64,000 nt of DNA from Streptomyces sp. NBC_01142 (GCF_026341125.1 NZ_JAPEOR010000001.1:1054001-1118000); one strand, 5' to 3'. Counted from the stretch's first letter, positions 8,438 to 17,210 are shown. Numbers and translations: made by a program. Notes: a model not told the origin generated them from the sequence alone.

Positions 8438-9291
8438 CCTCGACCACCGCGGCTCCCGCCGCCACCCGCCGTCCCAGGAAGAGCAGGCTCGGCTGGAATC
8501 TGCTGGGCCTCCTTGTCTTCGTCACCGTGGGCTTCCCGGTCTACTGGATGCTGAACACGGCGTTCAAGCCGGCCAAGGACGCCATCGACCCCGACCCGCA
8601 CCTCTTCCCCCACGTCTTCACGCTGGAGAACTTCCGGCGGGCGCTGGACATCGCCGATTTCTGGGGGCCGGTGGGACGCAGCCTGACCGTCTCGCTGGTC
8701 GTGGTCCTCATCGGTATCGCGGTCGGCATGCTCGCCGCGCTCGCCATATCCCGGTTCGCCTTCCGCGGCCGCAAGATCGTGATCGTCGGCATCCTCGCGG
8801 TCCAGATGATCCCGCTCGTCGCCATGATCATCCCGGTCTTCCTGCTGCTGAACGACCTCGGCCAGTACGACAGGCTCACGGGCCTGATCATCACGTACCT
8901 GACCTTCGTCCTCCCGTTCACGGTGTGGACGCTGCGCGGGTTCATCGTCAACATCCCCAAGGAGCTGGAGGAGGCGGCGATGGTCGACGGCTGCAGCCGC
9001 ACCGGCGCCTTCGTCCGCGTGGTCTTCCCGCTGCTGGCCCCCGGCATGGTCGCCACCTCGGTCTACGCCTTCATCCAGGCCTGGAACGAGTACCTGTACG
9101 CGCTGATGCTGATGAGCCAGCAGAACCAGACCGCCACCGTGTGGCTGGGCAACTTCACCACCAAGAACGGCACCGAGTACGCGCCGATGATGGCGGGTGC
9201 CACGATGATGGCAGTTCCCATCGTGATCCTCTTCCTCCTGGTCCAGCGTAAGATGGCCGCGGGTCTGACGGCCGGCGCGGTGAAGGGATAG
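8434..9291 (+). CDS. dasC: Chitobiose ABC transporter permease DasC
   Basis: A 285-residue MalG-like permease starting at a GTG overlapping the dasB stop, so expression is translationally coupled. Six membrane segments are visible, with the EAA loop IPKELEEAAMVDGCSRTGAF near residues 173-192 and the family C-terminus LVQRKMAAGLTAGAVKG. Together with DasB it forms the membrane channel for chitobiose. Nine bases separate it from the hexosaminidase gene. Confidence 0.94.
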   Translation: MTSTTAAPAATRRPRKSRLGWNLLGLLVFVTVGFPVYWMLNTAFKPAKDAIDPDPHLFPHVFTLENFRRALDIADFWGPVGRSLTVSLVVVLIGIAVGMLAALAISRFAFRGRKIVIVGILAVQMIPLVAMIIPVFLLLNDLGQYDRLTGLIITYLTFVLPFTVWTLRGFIVNIPKELEEAAMVDGCSRTGAFVRVVFPLLAPGMVATSVYAFIQAWNEYLYALMLMSQQNQTATVWLGNFTTKNGTEYAPMMAGATMMAVPIVILFLLVQRKMAAGLTAGAVKG

Positions 9292-9300
9292 CACCGGCTC

Positions 9301-10869
9301 ATGACGACTTTCGTACGTGGCTCCTCGGACACCGTGACCTGCGACGCCCTCGCCGTCCTCCAGCCGGGTTTCACCGGCATCACCGCACCGGACTGGCTGC
9401 TGCGCCGGATCGGCGAAGGTCTCTCCGCGGTCGGTCTGTTCGGCCGCAACATCGCCTCACCCGGTCAGCTGGCCGCGCTCACCGCGCAGTTGCGGGCCGA
9501 GCGGGACGACGTACTCGTCGCGATCGACGAGGAGGGTGGCGACGTCACCCGGTTCGAGGTGCGCACCGGCTCCTCCTTCCCCGGCAACTACGCGCTGGGA
9601 TCGGTGGACGACGCGGACCTGACCCGGGCCGTCGCCCGTGAACTCGGCCGCCGGCTCGCCGAGTGCGGCGTCGACCTCAACTGGGCGCCGTCCGCCGACA
9701 TCAACTCCAACCCGGACAACCCGGTGATCGGCGTACGGTCCTTCGGCGCCGACACCCGTCTCGCGGCCCGGCACACCGTCGCGTACATCGAAGGCCTCCA
9801 GGCCGCCGGAGTCGCCGCCTGCACCAAGCACTTCCCCGGACACGGCGACACCAATGTCGACTCGCACCATGCGTTGCCCCGCATCGACGTGGACCTCGAC
9901 ACGCTGCACGCCCGTGAGCTGGTGCCTTTCCGTGCGGCCATCGCGGCGGGGTCCAAGGCAGTGATGAGCGCACACATCCTCCTCCCCGCGCTCGACCCGA
10001 ACCGCCCGGCGACGCTGAGCCCGCAGATCCTCACCGGTCTGCTGCGCGAACAGCTGGGCTATCAGGGCCTGATCGTCACCGATGGCATGGAGATGCAGGC
10101 CATCTCGTCGACGTACGGCATCGAGCACGGCTCTGTCCTCGCGATCGCCGCGGGAGCGGACGCGATCTGTGTGGGCGGCGGCCTGGCCGACGAGGAGACC
10201 GTACTGCGACTGCGCGATGCGCTGGTCGCGGCAGTACGCAACGGCGAACTGCCCGAGGAGCGGCTGGCCGACGCGGCGGCGCGGGTACGCGCACTCGCCG
10301 ACTGGACGCGACGGGCCAGGGGGGCCGCAGGGGAGCCGGGCCCGGCTTCACCGTCGGGGGTTCCCCCGGCGCAGCCGGAGGGAGGGACCACGCCCGGCTC
10401 CGACATCGGGCTGGTCGCGGCGCGCCGGGCGGTGCGGGTGACGGCGGGGAAGCTGCCGTACGAACCGATCACCGGTGCCCCGTACGTAGCGGCCCTCACC
10501 CCGGTCGCGAACATCGCCGTCGGGGACGAGACTCCGTGGGGAGTCGCCGCCGAGCTGGCCGCGCTGCTGCCCGGCACCGGGACCGACACCTACGACAGCG
10601 CGACCGGTACATCCGAACTGGTAGGCAATGCGCTGGTCGCTGCGGCGGACCGCAGGATCGTGGCTGTCGTGCGCGATGTTCACCGCCACCCCTGGATGGC
10701 GGACGCCCTGGACGCCCTGCTCGCGGCCCGTCCCGACACGGTCGTGGTCGAGATGGGCGTGGACCGGGCGGAGCCGAGGGGAGCCCTGCACATCGCGACG
10801 CATGGCGCCGCCCGCGTCTGCGGACGCGCCGCCGCGGAGGTCATCACCGGCAAGGGCGCCAGGGCCTGA
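9301..10869 (+). CDS. dasD: GH3 family beta-N-acetylhexosaminidase (NagZ-like), DasD
   Basis: A 522-residue glycoside hydrolase family 3 enzyme with no signal peptide, so probably cytoplasmic, where it would split imported chitobiose to GlcNAc. The catalytic region shows KHFPGHGDTNVDSHH near residues 177-191 (the His/Asp acid-base loop of NagZ-type enzymes) and the nucleophile motif VTDGMEM near 259-265. A poorly conserved C-terminal domain follows. Around residues 340-362 a Gly/Pro-rich insert (GEPGPASPSGV) coincides with a DNA-level hairpin at 10342-10378, suggesting a small palindromic element inserted in frame. It is the last intact gene of the das operon. Confidence 0.9.
   Translation: MTTFVRGSSDTVTCDALAVLQPGFTGITAPDWLLRRIGEGLSAVGLFGRNIASPGQLAALTAQLRAERDDVLVAIDEEGGDVTRFEVRTGSSFPGNYALGSVDDADLTRAVARELGRRLAECGVDLNWAPSADINSNPDNPVIGVRSFGADTRLAARHTVAYIEGLQAAGVAACTKHFPGHGDTNVDSHHALPRIDVDLDTLHARELVPFRAAIAAGSKAVMSAHILLPALDPNRPATLSPQILTGLLREQLGYQGLIVTDGMEMQAISSTYGIEHGSVLAIAAGADAICVGGGLADEETVLRLRDALVAAVRNGELPEERLADAAARVRALADWTRRARGAAGEPGPASPSGVPPAQPEGGTTPGSDIGLVAARRAVRVTAGKLPYEPITGAPYVAALTPVANIAVGDETPWGVAAELAALLPGTGTDTYDSATGTSELVGNALVAAADRRIVAVVRDVHRHPWMADALDALLAARPDTVVVEMGVDRAEPRGALHIATHGAARVCGRAAAEVITGKGARA
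10342..10378 (+). repeat. Small palindromic element inside dasD
   Basis: CCGGCT (10342-10347) pairs with AGCCGG (10373-10378), and inside it CGGGGG (10355-10360) pairs with CCCCCG (10363-10368) around a TT loop. It encodes a Gly/Pro-rich linker between conserved parts of the GH3 enzyme and keeps the frame. It looks like a short mobile or REP-like palindrome; only one copy is in this window. Confidence 0.5.
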
Positions 10870-10956
10870 CCGACGCGGACCGTGCGTGCCGAGGGCCCGT
10901 CCGCCCCCGGCACTGGCCATGCCACGCACTGGCAATGCCACAGGGAGGCATCCGGC

Positions 10957-11251
10957 ATGCCGAGTGAGCAGCCGGGCCGGATCATGTCCGGCGAGATGGC
11001 GGAGCGGCCCGTGGTGCGGCGCATCCTGGACGAGGGTGCGCCGCGGATCCGAGGTAGCGGGGCGCTCGCCGCGCGCAAGCCGCGGTTCACCCTGCTGACC
11101 GCGCGGGGGACGTCCGGCGACGCCGCGCTCTGCGCGAAGCATCTGCTCCAGCCCTGCCGCTCCAGCTCCTGGCCTATGAGGTCACCTCGCCCGCGGCCAG
11201 GATCCGGACGCGCCGAGGGCGATGGCGAAGCTCGCCGAGACGCACGGGGCG
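10957..11251 (+). pseudogene. Remnant of a SIS-domain sugar isomerase/deaminase gene
   Basis: Only the two ends of a SIS-domain protein survive. The N-terminal part has a good ribosome site (GGGAGG, 10943-10948) and ATG at 10957, and reads MSGEMAERPVVRRILDEGAP then RKPRFTLLTARGTS and A-L-C-A-K-H-L. From about 11151 the reading frame changes and gives LPLQLLAYEV, and after another shift LARGQDPDAPRAMAKLAETH, the usual C-terminus of this family. The central roughly 250 residues carrying the sugar-phosphate site are gone. An intact SIS gene follows the das cluster in related species, as recalled, so this is a decayed ancestral neighbour rather than a new gene. Confidence 0.75.
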
Positions 11252-11618
11252 AGGCCCGGATGGACACCGGCACGGCACCGGCCCCGGAAACACCCGCGGG
11301 CCGCGGCGCCGGGACGGGACCCTCAGCCCGTCCGGCACCGCAGCCCGGAGCTTCTCCGGCCGACGGGTGTGCGGTTCCCCCGGCCGTGTGAGAGGTCTCG
11401 ACGCAGTCAGGGCAGAGAGCGTCGGGTACCTCGTTCCACCCTCCTGTGCGGGGAGGGCGGAAGCTTTACGTGTTCAGCTGTATGCGTCCAGCTTTACTTG
11501 TTCATTGTGGACTAGACCATTCTCTGCTGTCCATCCACCTGCAGAGCATAGTTCCCCGAGCCATCCTCCAGTACGGGCGGACCGTCCCGCAGGCTTACCC
11601 ACAGGTACGCTCGCAGTT
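11252..11618. other. 367-bp gap upstream of the PdtaS-like kinase gene
   Basis: No gene recognised. The left part is the GC-rich tail of the SIS remnant; the right part (about 11470-11610) is relatively A+T-rich and should carry the promoter of the kinase gene. TACGCT at 11606-11611, eight bases before the GTG, could be a -10 element giving a leaderless transcript. Confidence 0.5.
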
Positions 11619-13103
11619 GTGCCCTCCATGAACGACCTCGTACGCCAGCACACAGCCCTGAGTGAATCCGACCTCGAGTGGCTCCATCTGCTGGTTTCGG
11701 AGTGGCAACTGCTCTCCGACCTCTCCTTCGCCGACCTCGTCCTGTGGGTCCCTACCCGCGACGGCACCCGGTATGTCTCGGTTGCCCAGATGCGGCCCAA
11801 CACCGGCCCCACCTCCTACCAGGACGACATGGTCGGCCATCTCGTCCCCCGCGGCCGGCGTCCGCTGCTGGACGCCGCCCTGGACGAGGGGCGGATCGTG
11901 CGCGAAGGCGACCCGGAATGGCGTGAGGAGGTGCCCGTACGGGTCGAGTCCATCCCCGTACGCCGCGACGGCCGCGTCCTCGGCGTCATCGCGCGCAATA
12001 CGAACCTGCTCACTGTGCGTACACCGAGCCGACTGGAGCTCACTTACCTCCAGTCCGCCTCCGACCTCGCCCAGATGATCGCCGCCGGGTCCTTCCCCTT
12101 CCCCGGCCAGCAGGTCGACATGGACGCCTCCCCGCGCGTCGGCGACGGACTGATCCGGCTCGACGCCGACGGCGTCGTCCAGTACGCGAGCCCCAACGGC
12201 CTCTCCGCGTACCACCGCCTCGGCCTCGCCTCCGACCTCGTCGGACACCACCTCGGCCAGACCACCGCCGACCTCGCCCCTTCCCGCGGCCCGGTCGACG
12301 AGGCCCTGGTCAAACTCGTCAGCGGCTACGCGCCCCGCGAGACCGAGGTGGAGGGCAACGACGGCGTCATCCAGCTGCGCACCATCCCGCTCAAGCCCAA
12401 GGGCACTCACATGGGCTCCCTCGTACTCCTCCGTGACGTCACCGAACTCCGTCGCCGCGAGCGCGAGTTGATCACCAAGGACGCCACCATCCGGGAGATC
12501 CACCACCGGGTCAAGAACAACCTTCAGACGGTCGCGGCCCTGTTGCGCCTGCAGGCCCGCCGGATGGATTCGGTAGCCGGCCGGGAGGCGCTCAACGAGG
12601 CGGTGCGGCGCGTCGGTTCGATCGCGATCGTCCACGAGACGCTGTCCCAGAACCTGGACGAGCGCGTCGAGTTCGACGAGATCGCCGACCGGGTCATCGC
12701 GATGGTTGCCGAGATCTCGCCGGGCAAGGTCGGCTGCCGGCGCACGGGCCGCTTCGGCATTCTCGACGCCGAGGTCGCCACACCGCTCTCGATGGTCCTG
12801 ACGGAGGTGCTGCAGAACGCCCTGGAGCATGCCTTCGCGCAGGGGGAGCAGGGGTCGGTCGAGGTCGCCGCGGTTCGCGGTGATCAGCGCACCGGGAACA
12901 GCCGACTGCTGATCACTGTCCAGGACGACGGGCGCGGCCTGCCCGAGGGCTTCGACCCTCAGCGGGCCGGCAACCTGGGGCTGCAGATCGTACGGACCCT
13001 GGTGGAAGGGGAGTTGGGCGGAACCTTCGACATGGTCCCGGTCCCGGAGCCCGGCCGCGGCACCCGCGTCGTGCTCGACATCCCCGTGCAGGCCGACAAG
13101 TAG
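11619..13103 (+). CDS. PdtaS-like sensor histidine kinase (HisKA_2 type)
   Basis: A 494-residue soluble kinase. Order: an N-terminal GAF-like domain (about 1-150, with LSFADLVLWV and RPNTGPTSYQDD), a PAS domain (about 165-280), the HisKA_2 phosphoacceptor EIHHRVKNNLQTVAALLRLQ near 291-310, and a HATPase domain with LQNALEHAF and DDGRGLPEGF. It resembles mycobacterial PdtaS, whose partner is an ANTAR RNA-binding regulator; no such gene is adjacent, so it is an orphan here. Start choice: the GTG at 11619 (V-P-S-M-N-D-L) matches the length of PdtaS from memory; an ATG at 11628 is the alternative. A perfect 12-bp hairpin follows. Confidence 0.87.
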   Translation: MPSMNDLVRQHTALSESDLEWLHLLVSEWQLLSDLSFADLVLWVPTRDGTRYVSVAQMRPNTGPTSYQDDMVGHLVPRGRRPLLDAALDEGRIVREGDPEWREEVPVRVESIPVRRDGRVLGVIARNTNLLTVRTPSRLELTYLQSASDLAQMIAAGSFPFPGQQVDMDASPRVGDGLIRLDADGVVQYASPNGLSAYHRLGLASDLVGHHLGQTTADLAPSRGPVDEALVKLVSGYAPRETEVEGNDGVIQLRTIPLKPKGTHMGSLVLLRDVTELRRRERELITKDATIREIHHRVKNNLQTVAALLRLQARRMDSVAGREALNEAVRRVGSIAIVHETLSQNLDERVEFDEIADRVIAMVAEISPGKVGCRRTGRFGILDAEVATPLSMVLTEVLQNALEHAFAQGEQGSVEVAAVRGDQRTGNSRLLITVQDDGRGLPEGFDPQRAGNLGLQIVRTLVEGELGGTFDMVPVPEPGRGTRVVLDIPVQADK

Positions 13104-13128
13104 CCGGTCACCGGCAGGGCACAGCGAT

Positions 13129-13161
13129 GAGCCCCGGACCGTAATGAATGGTCCGGGGCTC
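13129..13161 (+). terminator. Hairpin terminator after the PdtaS-like kinase
   Basis: GAGCCCCGGACC (13129-13140) and GGTCCGGGGCTC (13150-13161) form a perfect 12-bp stem with a 9-nt loop, 25 bp past the kinase stop and between the convergent kinase and wblE genes, so it may serve both strands. Confidence 0.85.
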
Positions 13162-13271
13162 GAAGCTCACGTTGCGATGCGCATGTGGGGTACTGCGCGC
13201 TGCGGCTCGGGAGGCGGTGAGTGCGTACTCTCTGTGCGCGCCGCCAGGCTCAGGCTCGTAGCGGGGGGCGT

Positions 13272-13529
13272 TCAGGCGCTGGCGTTACGCGCCCGGTTGC
13301 GAGCGGCACGACGCTTCATTGCGCGGCGCTCGTCCTCGCTGAGGCCACCCCAGACGCCGGAGTCCTGGCCGGACTCGAGCGCCCACTGCAGACACTGCTC
13401 CATAACGGGGCAGCGACGGCAGACGGCCTTGGCTTCCTCGATCTGCAGCAGCGCAGGACCAGTGTTGCCGATGGGGAAGAAGAGCTCGGGGTCTTCCTCG
13501 CGGCAAACGGCGTTGTGACGCCAGTCCAT
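13272..13529 (-). CDS. wblE: WhiB-family [4Fe-4S] regulator WblE
   Basis: An 85-residue WhiB-like protein. The four cluster-binding cysteines are C9, C37, C40 and C46 (C-R-R-C spacing), followed by the beta-turn G-V-W-G-G (58-62) and a basic Arg/Lys/Ala tail that contacts DNA in this family. It starts with MDWRHNAVC. WblE is the Streptomyces counterpart of mycobacterial WhiB1, an essential-type iron-sulfur, NO-sensing transcription factor that works with the principal sigma factor. It is a monocistronic gene with a 316-bp upstream region. Confidence 0.93.
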   Translation of the reverse strand: MDWRHNAVCREEDPELFFPIGNTGPALLQIEEAKAVCRRCPVMEQCLQWALESGQDSGVWGGLSEDERRAMKRRAARNRARNASA

Positions 13530-13845
13530 GGCTGCTACCTCTCCTTGGTATTACATTCAGGTTGCTTGTGAATGTGAACGCTTTCACGAATCCCTCCGCA
13601 AGGGAAGGGCCGACTGCCAGTTGCCTGGTGTGGTCCTGGTTTGCGAGGAGGGGTTCTGGCGGTCTGTGGGGCCGATGTTGCGGGCCGTCCCGATCGCCAT
13701 GTAGAGATTCGCAAACCTCGGCGGCGGATACAACCCCTTCCGGAAACTTTTTTTGATTCCTCGGTGTCGACTAGGTCACAGCCGTACTTCTATGGGGTGG
13801 AGGCCAGCCCATACGTTCGAGTTAAAGGACTTTCGGCCCTTCCAC
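13530..13845. other. 316-bp upstream region of wblE
   Basis: Between wblE and the lipid kinase gene, both on the minus strand. No coding sequence is seen. It contains a seven-T run (13749-13755; A-run on the wblE strand), unusual in this genome, and is A+T-richer than its surroundings, consistent with a promoter region for wblE. No confident promoter hexamers were assigned. Confidence 0.55.
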
Positions 13846-14814
13846 TCACACAATCACACGCAGTGCACGGCGTACGCCTGTGAACGTCACGCTCGTGCGC
13901 AGTCCCAGGTGGTCACCGTCCATCTGGAACGGGAGCGGGACCTTCGAATGCAAGGTGAAGTCGCTCAGGTCGTGGAGAGTGACGGCGTGCTTGCCGTGCG
14001 GTCCCCGCTCGGGGGTCGACGCCAGCAGCTGGGTCGCGTATCGGGCCACGGCGGGAGTCGACAGCTTGGACAGACCGAGCATGTCCAGGCCCGTGTCGAA
14101 GGAGGCCTTCGGGGACGCGTACATCGGGCGATTGCCCAGGTAGGTGTACGGAGAGGTGTTGCAGACGATGGACAGCACGAGGTCGGTGACCGGGTCCTGG
14201 CCGGGGCGCTCCACGGTGATCGTTCCGCGTCGGCGGTGGGGTTCCTCCAGGAACTGGCGTACCACCTGACGCACATAGAGAGCGTGCGTCGATCTTTTGC
14301 CGCGCTCGCGCTGCTGTTCGACCCGGCCCACCACGCCCGCGTCGAATCCGAATCCGGCATTGAAAGTGAACCAGCGGGCGGGGACCGATTCGTCCTCCGT
14401 GCCCGGAGTGCCCGCCGCGAGGCCGAGGCCGATCGTCCGCTCGGTCCGGTCACGCAGCGCGTCCAGGATGGCGCCGGTCGCCTCCACAGCGTCGTTCGGC
14501 AGACCGATGGCACGGGCGAAGACGTTCGTGGAGCCGCCGGGGACGACAGCGAGGCGGGGGAGGCGGTCGGGGTCGGGGCCGTTGTGCAGGAGACCGTTGA
14601 CCACCTCGTTGACCGTGCCGTCACCGCCGAGGGCGACGACCAGGTCTATGTCCTCGGACTCGGCGGCCCGCCGGCCGAGGTCGCGCGCGTGGCCCCGGTA
14701 CTCGGTGGTGACGGCGTCCAGCTTCATCTCGCTGGCGAGTGCGTGGATCAGTACGTCACGGGTGCGGGCACTCGTGGTCGTTGCTGCCGGGTTGATCACG
14801 AGAAGTGCGCGCAT
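13846..14814 (-). CDS. Diacylglycerol/lipid kinase family protein
   Basis: A 322-residue DagK/YegS-type kinase that phosphorylates a lipid such as diacylglycerol or a sphingoid-like substrate. The nucleotide site GGDGTVNEVVNGLLHNG is near residues 63-79, with the NPAATTTSA lead at the N-terminus and PGGSTNVFARAIGLP near 92-106. The FNAGFGFDAGVV block near 170 is typical. The ATG at 14814 was chosen because MRALLVINPAA is the conserved N-terminus; the frame is open much further upstream without similarity. It is divergent from a small membrane protein gene with a 69-bp shared spacer. Confidence 0.88.
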   Translation of the reverse strand: MRALLVINPAATTTSARTRDVLIHALASEMKLDAVTTEYRGHARDLGRRAAESEDIDLVVALGGDGTVNEVVNGLLHNGPDPDRLPRLAVVPGGSTNVFARAIGLPNDAVEATGAILDALRDRTERTIGLGLAAGTPGTEDESVPARWFTFNAGFGFDAGVVGRVEQQRERGKRSTHALYVRQVVRQFLEEPHRRRGTITVERPGQDPVTDLVLSIVCNTSPYTYLGNRPMYASPKASFDTGLDMLGLSKLSTPAVARYATQLLASTPERGPHGKHAVTLHDLSDFTLHSKVPLPFQMDGDHLGLRTSVTFTGVRRALRVIV

Positions 14815-14883
14815 GCGCAGAGCGTACCTACTGAGGGGTACCTGGCCCAGCCCGGGGTTTCGCCCGAGGGCTACCCTGCAGGG

Positions 14884-15297
14884 GTGAGTAATGAGCAGCC
14901 CCCGCGCCCTGCCCGTCTGACCGCCGCGGCCGCGGCGTCCGGTCTGGAAGGCCTGGCGCTGGTCGCCGGCGGCGTCTACATGCTCCTGATGGGGCTCCTG
15001 GGCCGACCCGACAGTCCCTCGCAGGCGGAGATGGGCGGACTGACGCTTATCGCGCTCGGTGCGATCCCGCTGGTTGCCGCGCGCGGGCTGCTGCTGCGGC
15101 GCAGCTGGAGCCGCGGCCCCGCGATCATCACCCACCTCATGGCGCTGATCCCGGCGTGGACGCTGCTGCGGACGTCGGGCGCGTTGATCCCGCTGGGCAT
15201 CGCCCTGGCAGTGGTCGCGGTGGGGGGCCTGGTCCTGCTGGTGAACCCGACGACGACGGAGGCCCTGGGTATCCGCGGCCCGGCGCGCGACGCGTAA
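14884..15297 (+). CDS. Small four-helix membrane protein of unknown function
   Basis: A 137-residue protein from GTG 14884 with a short Pro/Arg N-terminus and four hydrophobic segments at roughly residues 20-42, 50-68, 78-95 and 100-120. The arrangement, with R-R-S-W-S-R-G between helices 2 and 3, resembles small integral membrane proteins common in Streptomyces. No catalytic motif is visible. It stands between the lipid kinase (divergent) and sigH (convergent), so context says little about its role. Confidence 0.75.
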   Translation: MSNEQPPRPARLTAAAAASGLEGLALVAGGVYMLLMGLLGRPDSPSQAEMGGLTLIALGAIPLVAARGLLLRRSWSRGPAIITHLMALIPAWTLLRTSGALIPLGIALAVVAVGGLVLLVNPTTTEALGIRGPARDA

Positions 15298-15547
15298 CGG
15301 GGCCGAGGGGCGCCACCCTGCTGGCAGGGTCGGCTTCGCGGCGGCGGGATGCGTCACTGCACACGTACTGGGCCTGCGGCCCGGGCTGGCCGGCGCGGTG
15401 CACTTGTGGCGGTGCTGTCGGCGCCGACCCCTTCCGGAGCCGGCAGTCGTCGTTGTGGTGCGACGGGCGTCCTCGAGATGCGCGCCGCGTGCCCTTGCCG
15501 ACGCCGACGGGCCGGGGCGCCGTCCGATCGTCTGTGGCGCCCGCCCT

Positions 15548-15579
15548 CGCCGTCGGGGCCCGGCTGGGCGCCGACGGCG
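15548..15579. terminator. Hairpin between the membrane protein gene and sigH
   Basis: CGCCGTCGG (15548-15556) pairs perfectly with CCGACGGCG (15571-15579), about 20 bp beyond the sigH stop, in the 300-bp space between convergent genes (15298-15597). The rest of that space is GC-rich with nothing recognised. Confidence 0.55.
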
Positions 15580-15597
15580 CACCGGGCCCCCGGGCTG

Positions 15598-16557
15598 CTA
15601 CTCCTCCACCAGCAGCTTCTCGCGCAGCTGTGCCAGCGTTCTGGCCAGCAGGCGCGAGACGTGCATCTGCGAGATGCCGACCTCCTGCGCGATCTGCGAC
15701 TGCGTCATGTTCCCGAAGAACCGGAGCAGCAGGATCCGCTTCTCTCGTGGCGGGAGGTCCTCCAGCAGCGGCTTCAGCGACTCGCGGTATTCGACACCCT
15801 CCAGGGCCTCGTCCTCCGACCCCAGGGTGTCCGCGACCGCCGGCGACTCGTCGTCGGTGTCCGGGACGTCCAGTGAGAGTGTGCTGTAGGCATTGGCGGA
15901 TTCCAGCCCCTCCAGCACCTCCTCCTCGGAGATCCCCAGCCGCTCGGCGAGCTCGTGCACGGTGGGGGAGCGGCCGTGCTGCTGGGACAGCTCCGCCGTG
16001 GCCGTGGTCAGTGAGAGCCGTAGCTCCTGCAGCCGCCGCGGCACCCGTACAGCCCACCCCTTGTCACGGAAGTGGCGTTTGATCTCGCCGACGACCGTGG
16101 GCGTGGCGTACGTCGAGAACTCGACGCCGCGCTCCGGGTCGAACCGGTCCACCGACTTGATCAGGCCGATCGTCGCGACCTGTGTCAGGTCGTCCAGCGG
16201 CTCGCCGCGGTTGCGGAACCGCCGCGCCAGGTGCTCGACGAGCGGCAGGTGCATCCGCACCAGCCTGTTGCGCAGCTCCGCCCGCTCCGGCGAGCCGTCG
16301 GGCAGCTCGCGCAGCTCGATGAACATCGCCCGCGCTCCACTGCGGTCATGTGGATCATGATGCTGCTCGTGCACCTGCTCGCTCATACGGTCCGCCCGCT
16401 CTGCCTGCGCCTGCTCCGCCGCGGCCGTCTGGCCGTCAAGTCCGTCCACGGCCGGGTGCGGCCGCGCCTGCTGCTCCGGGATGCCGGACGGCGCGCTCAG
16501 CCCCCTGGGTCCACGCTCCTCGTCCTGCACAGGACCGCCCCCGTCCCCGCTCCTCAC
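15598..16557 (-). CDS. sigH: Sigma-B/F family RNA polymerase sigma factor SigH
   Basis: From GTG 16557, which overlaps the upstream anti-sigma stop (GTGA, 16554-16557), the product is 319 residues; an internal ATG at 16386 (MSEQVHEQ) would give 262 residues. Region 2 shows RRFRNRGEPLDDLTQVATIG and FDPERGVEFSTYA; region 4 shows MTQSQIAQEVGISQMHVSRLL. The N-terminal extension (about 60 residues, Gln/Ala/Pro-rich) is weakly conserved. SigH of S. coelicolor is known to exist as several forms from alternative starts and processing, and directs a stress and development regulon under the anti-sigma UshX/PrsH. Confidence 0.9.
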   Translation of the reverse strand: MRSGDGGGPVQDEERGPRGLSAPSGIPEQQARPHPAVDGLDGQTAAAEQAQAERADRMSEQVHEQHHDPHDRSGARAMFIELRELPDGSPERAELRNRLVRMHLPLVEHLARRFRNRGEPLDDLTQVATIGLIKSVDRFDPERGVEFSTYATPTVVGEIKRHFRDKGWAVRVPRRLQELRLSLTTATAELSQQHGRSPTVHELAERLGISEEEVLEGLESANAYSTLSLDVPDTDDESPAVADTLGSEDEALEGVEYRESLKPLLEDLPPREKRILLLRFFGNMTQSQIAQEVGISQMHVSRLLARTLAQLREKLLVEE

Positions 16558-16967
16558 GCCGGCCCGGGTCCCGCGCCGCGCTGTTTGTACAGGCTGATGG
16601 CGACCGTACGGTCGTCCGCGACCGTGGAGTCGACCTTGCCGGCCAGTGCCGAGAGCACCGTCCAGGCGAAGGTGTCGCGCTCCGGTGCCCGGCCGTCGGT
16701 CGTCGGGGCCGACACCGTGACCTCGAGCGAGTCGTCGACCAGACGGAACACGCAGCTGAGGACGGAGCCGGGGACGGCCTGCTGGAGCAGAATCGCGCAC
16801 GCCTCGTCGACCGCGATCCGCAGATCCTCGATCTCGTCGAGGGTGAAGTCCAAGCGCGCTGCCAGGCCGGCCGTGGCCGTACGCAGCACGGACAGGTAGG
16901 CACCCGCAGCGGGCAGCCGGACTTCCACGAAGTCCTGAGTCCCGGGCTCGCCTGCGATCTGGGACAC
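16554..16967 (-). CDS. ushX: Anti-sigma factor UshX/PrsH (RsbW-type ATPase domain)
   Basis: A 137-residue GHKL-fold serine kinase-like anti-sigma factor that binds and silences SigH. The GTG at 16967 follows GGAGG at good spacing; the frame runs slightly further upstream to a TTG. Seen: the conserved helix DFTLDEIEDLRIAVDEACAILL near residues 41-62, where the Asn of the N-box is replaced by Asp/Glu-Ala as in this subfamily, and the end V-A-I-S-L-Y-K. It is coupled to sigH by GTGA overlap. In RsbW-like partner-switching systems release depends on unphosphorylated anti-anti-sigma factors; none is encoded here. Confidence 0.88.
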   Translation of the reverse strand: MSQIAGEPGTQDFVEVRLPAAGAYLSVLRTATAGLAARLDFTLDEIEDLRIAVDEACAILLQQAVPGSVLSCVFRLVDDSLEVTVSAPTTDGRAPERDTFAWTVLSALAGKVDSTVADDRTVAISLYKQRGAGPGPA

Positions 16968-17210
16968 CCTCACCTCCAAGGTGGCACAAGCTCTTTCGGG
17001 GCTGCGGGAGGGGAGATCCTGCAGCCGTCGGTACGTAGTCAGTACGTAGCCGGTACTGGCCTGGCGACGCTATCGCGATCCATGGTGCCCTGTCGCCGGG
17101 ACCCCCAGTCGGTGACTGTCACTCATGGTAAGCATATGAGTACGCACAGTGGCTAGAGGTCTGCGGCGCCCAATTACGAGGAGTCGGCGGAGGGTTGACG
17201 TACCCACGTC

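Noticed and set aside
13740..13765. Possible SigR-type (GGAAT-N18-GTT) promoter for wblE
   Set aside because: GGAAT on the wblE strand is followed by GTT at 21 rather than 18 bases, so the spacing does not fit.
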